A stretch of 22,587 nt of DNA from Lachnospiraceae bacterium. Lineage in GTDB: Bacteria > Bacillota > Clostridia > Lachnospirales > Lachnospiraceae. A program made the position numbers and the translations under genes. The notes beneath the pieces are model-generated. The model worked only from the letters and a program-made list of their open reading frames with translations. It had not been told where the DNA came from and made no database searches. Where the stretch lies: positions 1 through 22,587 of the forward strand of contig JAGAEH010000080.1 of NCBI GenBank assembly GCA_017613225.1, given 5' to 3'. Each line of letters starts with the position of its first letter. The stretch's first letter is position 1. Positions 7,235-14,258 of this stretch are shown one piece after another.

Positions 7235-7957
7235 ATGAACATGTTTGAAGATTATGCATATGAGGTCATGGACGGCCAGAAGATCCGGATCGTCAGATAC
7301 ATGGGCGATGGGGAGAAGGCTGTCATCCCGGACAGCATAGGCGGACTGCCGGTCGCGGTCATCGGAAAACAGTCCTTTGCAACGGCGGAGATGACGGAGG
7401 CAGAAGTGCCGGAAGGAGTCGAGACCATAGAGGAGGAAGCTTTCGCGATCTGTGACTGTCTTCAGCAGATCTCGCTGCCGTCGTCCCTGAAGAAACTGGG
7501 AAACGGCGTTTTCAAGGGGAGCGAAGCGCTGGAGCAGGTTCTTTTCCCCAACGGGAACCCGGACTTCTTCCTTGAAGACGGAGTCGTTTACAGCAGAACG
7601 GAGCTGGCCCTGGTCTTTTGCCCGCCCGGGCTGAAGCTGGAGCAGTTCGTCGTTCCGCCTGGGACGGAGACCATCTCGGCCGCGGCCTTTTATTCCAACA
7701 GGACGCTGGAATACGTCAGGCTGCCGCTGACGCTGAAAAAGATCGGATCCGAGGCCTTCCTGTTTACGAATGCCATGCGGATCATTGAGCTTCCGCCTTC
7801 GCTGGAGGAGATATCGCCGGACGCTTTCCTTGTGGGCAGCGGCCCCTTTGCCGAAAAGCGGTTTGAGATCTATGCTTTTCCCGACACCGTCGGATATCGA
7901 TTCGCGGTACAGAACCGGATCCCGGTCCATCCGCTGAGCGCGATCGTTACAGACTGA
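7235..7957 (+). CDS. Cytosolic BspA-type leucine-rich repeat (LRR_5) protein
   Basis: Protein of 240 residues made of LRR_5/BspA-type repeats: VIPDSIGGLPVAVIGKQSF, VPEGVETIEEEAF, LPSSLKKLGNGVF, VPPGTETISAAAF, LPLTLKKIGSEAF and LPPSLEEISPDAF. There is no signal peptide, membrane helix or wall anchor, so it is probably cytosolic, unlike many surface BspA proteins. An ATG at 7214 is in frame, but GGGAGGG at 7221-7227 lies 7 bases before the ATG at 7235, which is chosen. It lies 60 bases after the STAND NTPase and 4 bases before the lipoprotein gene. LRRs usually bind proteins; partnership with the NTPase is inferred from adjacency. Confidence 0.85.
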   Translation: MNMFEDYAYEVMDGQKIRIVRYMGDGEKAVIPDSIGGLPVAVIGKQSFATAEMTEAEVPEGVETIEEEAFAICDCLQQISLPSSLKKLGNGVFKGSEALEQVLFPNGNPDFFLEDGVVYSRTELALVFCPPGLKLEQFVVPPGTETISAAAFYSNRTLEYVRLPLTLKKIGSEAFLFTNAMRIIELPPSLEEISPDAFLVGSGPFAEKRFEIYAFPDTVGYRFAVQNRIPVHPLSAIVTD

Positions 7958-7961
7958 CAAA

Positions 7962-9113
7962 ATGTTTTCTCGCAGAACTGCCGGATCACTGATATTGCTG
8001 CTGGCCGCGGCGCTGCTGCTTTCGGGCTGCGGCGCGGCTCCGGGCAGGGATGAGGACCGCCAGGTCCGGGGAATCTGGCTGGCCTATTATGAGTATGAAC
8101 CGCTGGGCCTGACCCTGCGGGCCGGCGAGAAGGCCTATAGGGAAAACGCGGACCGGTTTCTGGAGGAGGCGAGGAAGTACAGGATCAACACCGTGTTCCT
8201 GCAGGCCAGGGCCTTTGACGATGCCTTCTGGCGGAGCAGCACTTTCCACGCCTCGGAGGAGGTGGGAGGGGACGCGTCCCTGACCGCGGCGGAGGCCTAC
8301 GCGGAGTTTGACCCTTTCGGCGTCTTCCTGGAGGAGGCCCATAAGTACGGGATCCAGGTCCACGCCTGGCTGAACCCCTACCGGGTGTCCTATGCCTGGT
8401 TCTACGATCCGGCGGACGAGGCCGCCACCGCCCGGCTGCTGACCGCGGTGAAGGAGCTGCTGGCACTGGAGAGCGGCGGGCAGAAGATCGACGGGATCCA
8501 TCTGGACGACTACTTTTACCACGCCGGCAAAGGCTACTTTGCGGTGGGAGATCCGGAGGACAGATATGCCGTCGTGAGTTCGGAAGAGGAGCGGCCGGAG
8601 AGCGGGGAATACCGCGTCGTGACGCCTGCCGAGAAGCGGGCGAACGTCAACCGGATGGTGGAAGCGGTCCATCAGACCGTCTCCGAAGCCGGCCGCGCCT
8701 TCGGGATCAGTCCCGCCGGCAACTATGAAAACGACATGAACGACGGCGCGGACGTGGACGCCTGGCTCTCCGAGGATGGCTATGCGGACTATGTCGTCCC
8801 CCAGATCTACTGGACCGACCAGTGGGGCGAGGACGGTAAGACGGCGATGTTTTCCGGACGGCTGGACCAGTTCCTGGCAAAGCGGCAGAACGACGTGAAG
8901 CTGTACGTCGGACTGGGACTCTACCGGACCGGAGAGGAGGATGCCGGAAACGATCCGGGCTGGAAGGCGAAGGACTCGAATCTGGCGGAGCAGATCGCCG
9001 CGCTGGAGGAAAAAGGCGCGGACGGATACGTGATCTTTTCCGCGGAGTATCTTTTTAAGGACTGCGCGGCAAAAGAGTTGGCGAACGTGAGAGAATATCT
9101 GGAGAAGAAGTAA
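7962..9113 (+). CDS. GHL10/DUF187-type lipoprotein (family 10-like glycoside hydrolase)
   Basis: Lipoprotein of 383 residues. The signal peptide (RR then a run of Leu/Ala) ends in the lipobox LLSG-Cys23. The mature part is a glycosyl-hydrolase-like TIM barrel of the GHL10 (DUF187, YngK-like) type: QVRGIWLAYYEYE, TVFLQARAFDDAF, VHAWLNPYRVSYAW, KIDGIHLDDYFYH, FGISPAGNYEND and DYVVPQIYWTD are its usual strand motifs. Acidic residues in HLDDYFY and the QIYW strand sit where the family's active site is expected. The natural substrate is not firmly established; extracellular glycan is likely. The start is 4 bases after the LRR stop with no clear ribosome site, suggesting coupled translation. The length is at the short end for the family. 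Confidence 0.88.
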   Translation: MFSRRTAGSLILLLAAALLLSGCGAAPGRDEDRQVRGIWLAYYEYEPLGLTLRAGEKAYRENADRFLEEARKYRINTVFLQARAFDDAFWRSSTFHASEEVGGDASLTAAEAYAEFDPFGVFLEEAHKYGIQVHAWLNPYRVSYAWFYDPADEAATARLLTAVKELLALESGGQKIDGIHLDDYFYHAGKGYFAVGDPEDRYAVVSSEEERPESGEYRVVTPAEKRANVNRMVEAVHQTVSEAGRAFGISPAGNYENDMNDGADVDAWLSEDGYADYVVPQIYWTDQWGEDGKTAMFSGRLDQFLAKRQNDVKLYVGLGLYRTGEEDAGNDPGWKAKDSNLAEQIAALEEKGADGYVIFSAEYLFKDCAAKELANVREYLEKK

Positions 9114-9133
9114 AGCAAAGACGGGAGAACATC

Positions 9134-10105
9134 ATGAACGTTTCGCAGAAATGGCAGAAGTGGAAAAAGTCGAAAAAGCGGATCTTTGAGATCATCCAGA
9201 TCGGCAACCGGGAGGACCTGCCGAGCCGGATGTTTGACATCTTCATCGTCGTTGCCATCTTTGCCAACATAGCGGTGCTGCTTTTGTCCACCTTTGATCA
9301 GCTGAGCGCCTATCAGGGGCTCTTTACCGCAATTGAGATCGTCACAATCGTGATCTTCTGCGTAGAGTACGCCCTGCGGATCTGGACGGCGGACCTGCTG
9401 TACCCGGACAAGAACCGGGCCAGATCGGTCCTGCGCTTCCTGTTCTCCTTTGACGGCATCGTGGATCTGCTGACGATCCTGCCCTTCTTCTTCCTGTCCG
9501 GCATGGGCGCCATCCGCTTCCTCCGGGTGGCCAGGATCTTCCATCTGTTCCGCATCAATACCCAGTATGAGTCCTTCCAGGTCATCACGTCGGTCATAAA
9601 GGAAAAGCGCAACGCGATCCTCTATTCCGTCTTTATCATCATCGTGCTGATCCTCGCAGCCTCCCTGACCATGTACAGCGTGGAGCACAACGCGCAGCCG
9701 GAGGCCTTCGAAAACGCCTTTTCCGGGATCTGGTGGAGCGTGTCCACGGTGTTCACCGTGGGCTACGGAGACATCTATCCGATCACGACGCTGGGCCGGG
9801 TGCTGGGCGTGATCATCACCTTCCTGGGGGTGGGCGCCGTGGCGATCCCCACGGGCATCCTTTCCGCCGGTTTCGTGGAGCACTACTCCCGCATGCAGAA
9901 AAGCCCCGCGGCGACGGATTACAAAAGCAGCAGCGCTGTGATCCTGGCCGACGAGGCTTCCAGTTATACGTCCCGCACCGTTAAGGAGGCGGAGGAATTG
10001 AACAATGTCTGCGTGACAGCTCTGATCCGCGGGGAACTGGTCATCGTCCCGGACGATCCGGTGAAGATCGAGAAGGGAGACGTCCTGGTGATCACAAAGC
10101 TGTAA
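9134..10105 (+). CDS. Voltage-gated-type potassium channel with C-terminal TrkA-C-like segment
   Basis: Six-helix cation channel of 323 residues. S1 is FDIFIVVAIFANIAVLLL, S2 holds ENxxR-like CVEYALRIW, S3 is GIVDLLTILPFFF, and the short S4 FLRVARIFHLFRI carries three regularly spaced arginines. The pore loop has the K+ selectivity filter TVGYGD (208-213), followed by S6 with the flexible GVGAVAIPTGI. The cytosolic tail ends in RGELVIVPDDPVKIEKGDVLVITKL, which resembles the second half of a TrkA-C/RCK_C fold; it may be a shortened ligand or assembly domain. The ribosome site is GGGAGA. It is the last gene of the plus-strand run and ends 12 bases from the convergent mscS stop; its intrinsic terminator lies inside mscS. 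Confidence 0.92.
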   Translation: MNVSQKWQKWKKSKKRIFEIIQIGNREDLPSRMFDIFIVVAIFANIAVLLLSTFDQLSAYQGLFTAIEIVTIVIFCVEYALRIWTADLLYPDKNRARSVLRFLFSFDGIVDLLTILPFFFLSGMGAIRFLRVARIFHLFRINTQYESFQVITSVIKEKRNAILYSVFIIIVLILAASLTMYSVEHNAQPEAFENAFSGIWWSVSTVFTVGYGDIYPITTLGRVLGVIITFLGVGAVAIPTGILSAGFVEHYSRMQKSPAATDYKSSSAVILADEASSYTSRTVKEAEELNNVCVTALIRGELVIVPDDPVKIEKGDVLVITKL

Positions 10106-10117
10106 GCAGCGGCTCGT

Positions 10118-11182
10118 TTATTCGATGTCTTTGACAGGCTCCTGCCCTTCCGGGGCGGGAGCTTTTTCCTGCAGTTCTTCCGGCGCGGAAGCCTGTTCCT
10201 GCAGCTTTTCCTTGCCCTGCCATACGACCACCTGCGGGAAGGGGATCTCGATGCCGCCGGCGTCCAGGGCCAGCTTCAGCTCGCGGTTCAAAATGCGGCG
10301 GGCCTGATAGATGTTCGCCTCATCCACGTCGGCCACGACCTTCAGGTCCACGGAGGAACTGGAGAGATCCTCCACGCCCATGTACTGGGGCGTTTTGGGG
10401 AAGTACTTGGGATAGCGGCCCGGCAGTTCCTGCAGCAGGTCTTTGATCACCTCTTCCGCCGCCAGCAGGTCCGCGTTGTAGGAGATGCCTACGATGGACA
10501 CGGCCAGGGAGGTGACTTCGGAGAGGTTGGTCAGCACCCGGATGTCGGAATTGTTGATGATGCGGTTGTTGCCGCCGGTGTCCACGATCTGGGTAGAGAC
10601 GATGCCGATGCTCTTGACCTGGCCGCGGAAGCCGTCCACGCTGATGATGTCACCCACGTAGAAGCGCCCCTCGAAAAGGATGAAGATGCCGGCGAAGATG
10701 TCCTCGATCAGGGACTGGGCGCCGAAGCCGATGATCAGGGCCAGGACTCCCAGGCTGGCGATGACGGTCAGGATGTCCGCCCCCAGCAGGTTCAGCCCGT
10801 AGATGATGGCGAAGATCACGATGGCGTAGCGGAGCAGGTTGGCGATCATGCCCTTGATGGTCTCCGCGTGGCGGTTTTTCGTCCTGATCTTGGAGATGAT
10901 CCACATGAGGACACGGTAGACGGCCCAGCAGGCGGCGATCATGAACAGCAGGGACAGGATCCGCAGATAGTCAAAGCCGCCGTCCTTGCTCTGCACGGGC
11001 AGGTACTTGCCAAAGTAGGTCTCGTGGAAGAGCTTGATGGCCTCCTGCTGCGACGGCGACAGGAAGAACAGGAGCTTCGGCGCGTTCAAAAAGACCAGGA
11101 TCAGCAGGATCACAATGATCCCGATGACGCGGGCGGTGCTTTTTTTCGAGGTTTTCTTTTCGACATGTTCTTTGTTTTTCAT
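10118..11182 (-). CDS. MscS-family mechanosensitive channel
   Basis: Small-conductance mechanosensitive channel protein of 354 residues that releases solutes during hypo-osmotic shock. TM1 is VIGIIVILLILVFL (after a basic N terminus), TM2 is LLFMIAACWAVYRVLMWII, and the canonical pore helix TM3 runs through LTVIASLGVLALIIGFGAQ. The beta-domain start VGDIISVDGFRGQVKSIGI follows. The C-terminal 35 residues are rich in Pro, Glu and Gln with repeated ELQEKAPAPE-type units and are not part of the conserved core. It is probably co-transcribed with the upstream surface-repeat gene (27-base gap). The stretch encoding its last residues doubles as the terminator of the convergent channel gene. Confidence 0.93.
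   Translation of the reverse strand: MKNKEHVEKKTSKKSTARVIGIIVILLILVFLNAPKLLFFLSPSQQEAIKLFHETYFGKYLPVQSKDGGFDYLRILSLLFMIAACWAVYRVLMWIISKIRTKNRHAETIKGMIANLLRYAIVIFAIIYGLNLLGADILTVIASLGVLALIIGFGAQSLIEDIFAGIFILFEGRFYVGDIISVDGFRGQVKSIGIVSTQIVDTGGNNRIINNSDIRVLTNLSEVTSLAVSIVGISYNADLLAAEEVIKDLLQELPGRYPKYFPKTPQYMGVEDLSSSSVDLKVVADVDEANIYQARRILNRELKLALDAGGIEIPFPQVVVWQGKEKLQEQASAPEELQEKAPAPEGQEPVKDIE
10138..10167 (+). terminator. Intrinsic terminator for the plus-strand run, inside mscS coding sequence
   Basis: A 10-base-pair stem (10138-10147 with 10153-10162, one G-U pair) with loop TTCCG is followed by TTTTT. The T run is on the plus strand only, so it serves the K+ channel transcript, 33 bases past its stop. 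The same bases encode part of the Pro/Glu tail of the convergent MscS protein. Confidence 0.8.
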
Positions 11183-11209
11183 AACGATGTCCTTTCTTGT
11201 AACGACATA

Positions 11210-13345
11210 TTACGGAATTCTGACTGTGATCGTAGATGATACGGCTAAACCTTCATCGCTGCCTTCAGAGTACATGAAGTACGCACGGCATTTTTCAGAG
11301 GATCCTGACTCGACGTCATCAAACTCTGCCGATAATTTGACGGTGCTGGGTGTGCTCGCGTCACTGCCCCAGTATCTTCTTTCGGAAACAGTGTAGGTGT
11401 CGTATTCACTGACAGTTTGAACGTTGAACCATCCGTAGTATCCCCCGCTCTTAAGCTGTTTGGCAAAGTCGCTGTTCAGCGTAATAGTAAACTGGCGGCT
11501 GCTGTACTTCAGTGTCATCGCGGCAGTGCCGCAGCGGGAGCATTTTAATACGCTGCTCTCATTCCAGTTGCCAAGATTCCAATTGTGTCCCAGCGCGTCC
11601 ACGTAATTGTCCTTATAGCTGTCGCCGCAGCGGGAGCAGGTGTGGGTGGTATAGCCGTCCTTGGTGCAGGTGGCCGCGGTCTTCTTGGTGGTGTATTTGT
11701 GGCCCAGGGCGTCGGTGTAGGTATCCTTATAGCTGTCCTTGCAGCGGGAGCAGGTGTGGGTGGTGTAACCCTTCGCGGTGCAGGTGGCCTTGGTCACCTT
11801 GGCGGTATAGTTGTGGCCCAGGGCCGCGACAGTCTTGGTCTTCCGGGAGAGCTCCGCCTTGCAGACGGTGCAGTAGACGACTTCATCGTAACTGCCCTTC
11901 TTGGTGCAGGTGGCGGCTTTTTCATTCTCCTTAACGGTCTTGCCCTTGGTATGGCCGGTGGCCTTGACGACGGTCCTGGTGCGGGAGAGCTCCGCCTTGC
12001 AGACGGTACAGTAGACCACGCTTTCATAGCTGCCGTCCTTGGTGCAGGTAGCGGCCTGCTCCTTTTCCTTGACGGCCTTGCCCCTGGTATGGCCTTTGGC
12101 CGCCAGGACCTGGTGGGCCCGGGAGAGCTCTTCCTTGCAGACAGAGCAGTAGACGACCTCGTCATAGCCGCCTTCTTCCGTGCAGGTGGCTTCGACGCGG
12201 TTTTCAATGACGGGATCCGCAGCGGTATGGCCCGTGGGCTCCAGGACCATCAGAGTACGGGAGACTTCCTCATTGCAGACGGTGCAGTAGACCACTTGTT
12301 CGCAGGAACCCTGCTCGGTGCAGGTGGCGGGGATGGTGTTTTCTTCCACCGGATCGCCGCCGGTATGGCCGGTGGGCTCCATGACCTTTACGGTCCGGGA
12401 GATCTCTTCGCCGCAGACGGCGCAGAGGACGATCTCCTCGCAGCTGCCCTCCGTGGTGCAGCCGGGCTCCGTCAGGACTTCCACGATGGGCTCGGCTCCG
12501 ATGTGGCCTACGGCATCCAGCACCCGTTTGGTGCGGGAGATCTCTTCGCCGCAGACAGAGCAGTAGATCACGTCCTCGCAGCTGCCTGCCTCGTCACAGG
12601 TGGGAGAAATGATGTTTTCCACGTAGGCGTCGCTTCCGGTGTGGCCCAGGGCGGGGACTTCCACTTTGGTCCGGGAAAGCTCCGTTCCGCAGTCCTTGCA
12701 GACGATGACCTCCTCATAGGAACCGCTGGTCACGCAGTCGGGCTCGACCTCGTTTTCTTTCACAACGGGGGCAGGTTCATGGCCTTTGGTGGTGGCGTAC
12801 TTCAGCAGCACCCCGCACTCCGAACATTTAAAGGCGCTCTCGCCGTCCTCCTGGCAGGTGGCCTCCCTCAGGACGATGACCTGGTCGTAATCATACTTAT
12901 GGGGACCTTCCGGATCGGCCTCCCACACTTCCGACAGATCTTTTATCGAATAGTCCTGATGGGGGGTGAAGGGGGGCTTGATCAGATCAACGCCCAGGAG
13001 CTTAACGAACTTGTCGCGGGTATCGGCTTCCGGCTCTTCCTTCCTTTCCGCGCCGGCCACCAGGATGATGATGGCTAAAAGCACGGCGCCGGCCTTCACC
13101 AGGCCGCTGAGGAACCAGCGCAGCCAGTTTTCGCGGCGGCGCTTTTCTTTCCGTTCTTCCCGCAGATCTTCCACATGACCGGATTCTCCGGGCGGGACCT
13201 CGCCCTGGAAGATGTTTTCCTCCCGGCTGGTCACGTAGGATTCCTTAAAAAAGGTCACGTCGGGATACTCCGGCGTATATTCCGGATAAGAGGTGTGCTC
13301 CGGCAGGGGCGTGAATTCTTCAGAATGATTCCACTCGTTATCCAT
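11210..13345 (-). CDS. Single-pass surface protein with ten Cys3-His (zinc-ribbon-like) repeats
   Basis: Protein of 711 residues. The N-terminal 80 residues are acidic, then basic (REERKEKRRRENW), followed by one membrane helix (84-99, KAGAVLLAIIILVAGA). By the positive-inside rule the rest is extracellular. From residue 162 there are ten repeats of the form C-x(10-12)-CxxC-x(12-15)-GH, plus a partial eleventh at 596. Repeats 2 to 8 start at 202, 248, 294, 340, 386, 432 and 478, an exact 46-residue period; repeats 9 and 10 are a shorter 38-residue form. Each unit has three Cys and one His, fitting a structural metal site (inference). Residues 608-711 are beta-rich. Such ATCTxxGYTT/GH repeats are widespread in Clostridia surface proteins of unknown function. 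First gene of an operon with mscS; no LPxTG motif was seen. Confidence 0.8.
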   Translation of the reverse strand: MDNEWNHSEEFTPLPEHTSYPEYTPEYPDVTFFKESYVTSREENIFQGEVPPGESGHVEDLREERKEKRRRENWLRWFLSGLVKAGAVLLAIIILVAGAERKEEPEADTRDKFVKLLGVDLIKPPFTPHQDYSIKDLSEVWEADPEGPHKYDYDQVIVLREATCQEDGESAFKCSECGVLLKYATTKGHEPAPVVKENEVEPDCVTSGSYEEVIVCKDCGTELSRTKVEVPALGHTGSDAYVENIISPTCDEAGSCEDVIYCSVCGEEISRTKRVLDAVGHIGAEPIVEVLTEPGCTTEGSCEEIVLCAVCGEEISRTVKVMEPTGHTGGDPVEENTIPATCTEQGSCEQVVYCTVCNEEVSRTLMVLEPTGHTAADPVIENRVEATCTEEGGYDEVVYCSVCKEELSRAHQVLAAKGHTRGKAVKEKEQAATCTKDGSYESVVYCTVCKAELSRTRTVVKATGHTKGKTVKENEKAATCTKKGSYDEVVYCTVCKAELSRKTKTVAALGHNYTAKVTKATCTAKGYTTHTCSRCKDSYKDTYTDALGHKYTTKKTAATCTKDGYTTHTCSRCGDSYKDNYVDALGHNWNLGNWNESSVLKCSRCGTAAMTLKYSSRQFTITLNSDFAKQLKSGGYYGWFNVQTVSEYDTYTVSERRYWGSDASTPSTVKLSAEFDDVESGSSEKCRAYFMYSEGSDEGLAVSSTITVRIP
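11525..12862 (-). repeat. Tandem coding repeats, 138-base period then about 114-base period
   Basis: DNA encoding the Cys3-His units. Seven units keep an exact 138-base spacing with no indels. The neighbouring units at residues 432 and 478 are almost identical, suggesting recent duplication or gene conversion. The two distal units are a different, shorter version. Confidence 0.85.
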
Positions 13346-13407
13346 GGGGCAGCTCCGTCTTTCAGAGGAAAAAGAGATATTGCAGTTTGTATCCGATATC
13401 CTTTATT

Positions 13408-13436
13408 ATTATGACAGAGAACAGGACAGTTTGCAA
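13408..13436 (-). promoter_or_regulatory. Probable promoter of the surface-repeat/mscS operon
   Basis: Minus strand: TTGCAA (13436-13431), 17-base spacer, CATAAT (13413-13408). The predicted transcript starts about 55 bases before the ATG at 13345. Confidence 0.55.
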
Positions 13437-13480
13437 TAACAACAGACAAATGAGAGGCAATTATCGGCGCATGGACAAAA

Positions 13481-13595
13481 GGCCGCGGGACCGCGGCCGG
13501 AATAAGGCCCGTGGCGTTCCACGGAGCGTAGGGTGTGCGTTCCCCATGCATGTGATAAGGTCTTGCCGAAGGGTGAACGCTCCCCGGGCGGGAGC
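13481..13595 (+). other. Three GC-rich inverted repeats ahead of the HTH regulator
   Basis: An 8-base-arm palindrome (13481-13498, GGCCGCGG with CCGCGGCC), a hairpin CCGTGG-CGTT-CCACGG (13509-13524) and a hairpin GCTCCC-CGGGC-GGGAGC (13579-13595) lie in the 289-base gap between divergent genes. None is followed by a T run. They may form a structured leader or binding sites; no known RNA family was recognised. Confidence 0.5.
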
Positions 13596-13634
13596 CATTC
13601 TTTAGAAAAGACAAACACGCAAGGAGGCAAGACC

Positions 13635-14240
13635 ATGGATAAGTATGTAACGGGAGACGTGATCCGCAGGCTTCGCGAAGCCAAGAGGATGACCCAGGAG
13701 GAACTGGCGGAAAAGATCTTCGTCAGCGGCAAGGCGGTGAGCAAGTGGGAGACCGGCAGGGGATATCCCGACATCAGCCTGATCGAACCGCTGGCAAAGG
13801 CGCTGGACATCTCCGTCATCGAACTGCTGTCCGGGGACACGGTCACCAACCGGAACCGGGCGGCCAACATGGCAAAGACGGAATTCTACGTCTGCCCTGT
13901 CTGCGGCAACGTGATTTTGGCGGCGGGAGAGGCCGTAGTCAGCTGCTGCGGCATCATCCTGCCCCGGCTGGAGGCGGAACCTGCGGACGAGGAACACCGC
14001 ATAAGCATGGAGCGGGTGGAAGACGAATACTACGTGACGGTGGACCATCCGATGACGAAGGACCACTACGTCTCGTTCCTGGCGGCCATTTCGGACCAGG
14101 GGATCCAGTTCGTGAAACTCTATCCGGAGGGCTGCGCCGAGGCGCGGTTCAAGATCAGCCGCGTGAAGAAACTGTACGCGTACTGCAACCGCCACGGGCT
14201 GGTGTATCAGATTTGCGGGACGCGGAGACCGAAGAAATGA
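13635..14240 (+). CDS. XRE-family regulator fused to a desulfoferrodoxin/superoxide-reductase-like domain
   Basis: Protein of 201 residues. Residues 8-66 are a Cro/CI helix-turn-helix (LREAKRMTQEELAEKIFVS, KAVSKWETGRGYPDI). Residues 84-110 resemble the desulforedoxin Fe-Cys4 knuckle, with Cys87, Cys90, Cys104 and Cys105. Residues 119-195 match the superoxide reductase centre II: His121, His138, His144, Cys184 and His187 are all present (HPMTKDHY, YCNRHG). The glutamate-lysine pair before the first His reads Glu-Glu here, so the lysine thought to aid superoxide reduction is missing. A redox- or iron-sensing regulator is the likely role. An upstream in-frame ATG at 13533 is rejected because AAGGAGG (13621-13627) lies 7 bases before this ATG. 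It lies 18 bases before the ADP-ribosylglycohydrolase gene. Confidence 0.9.
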   Translation: MDKYVTGDVIRRLREAKRMTQEELAEKIFVSGKAVSKWETGRGYPDISLIEPLAKALDISVIELLSGDTVTNRNRAANMAKTEFYVCPVCGNVILAAGEAVVSCCGIILPRLEAEPADEEHRISMERVEDEYYVTVDHPMTKDHYVSFLAAISDQGIQFVKLYPEGCAEARFKISRVKKLYAYCNRHGLVYQICGTRRPKK

Positions 14241-14258
14241 TGTAAGGAGATAAAAACA

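Noticed and set aside
3191..7957. Prophage or transposon origin of the STAND/LRR genes
   Set aside because: No integrase, transposase, tRNA target or terminal repeats are seen, and composition matches the neighbours.
11525..12862. Regular repeats that could suggest a CRISPR array
   Set aside because: The period is 138 bases, every unit is in frame and encodes a Cys3-His motif, and there are no short repeats with unique spacers.
13481..13498. GGCCGCGG palindrome as a transcription terminator
   Set aside because: There is no T run on either strand next to it, and the loop would be very small.
13533..13634. Upstream start extending the redox regulator by 34 residues
   Set aside because: The extension runs through hairpins, has no ribosome site, and the ATG at 13635 has a perfect AAGGAGG at 7 bases.
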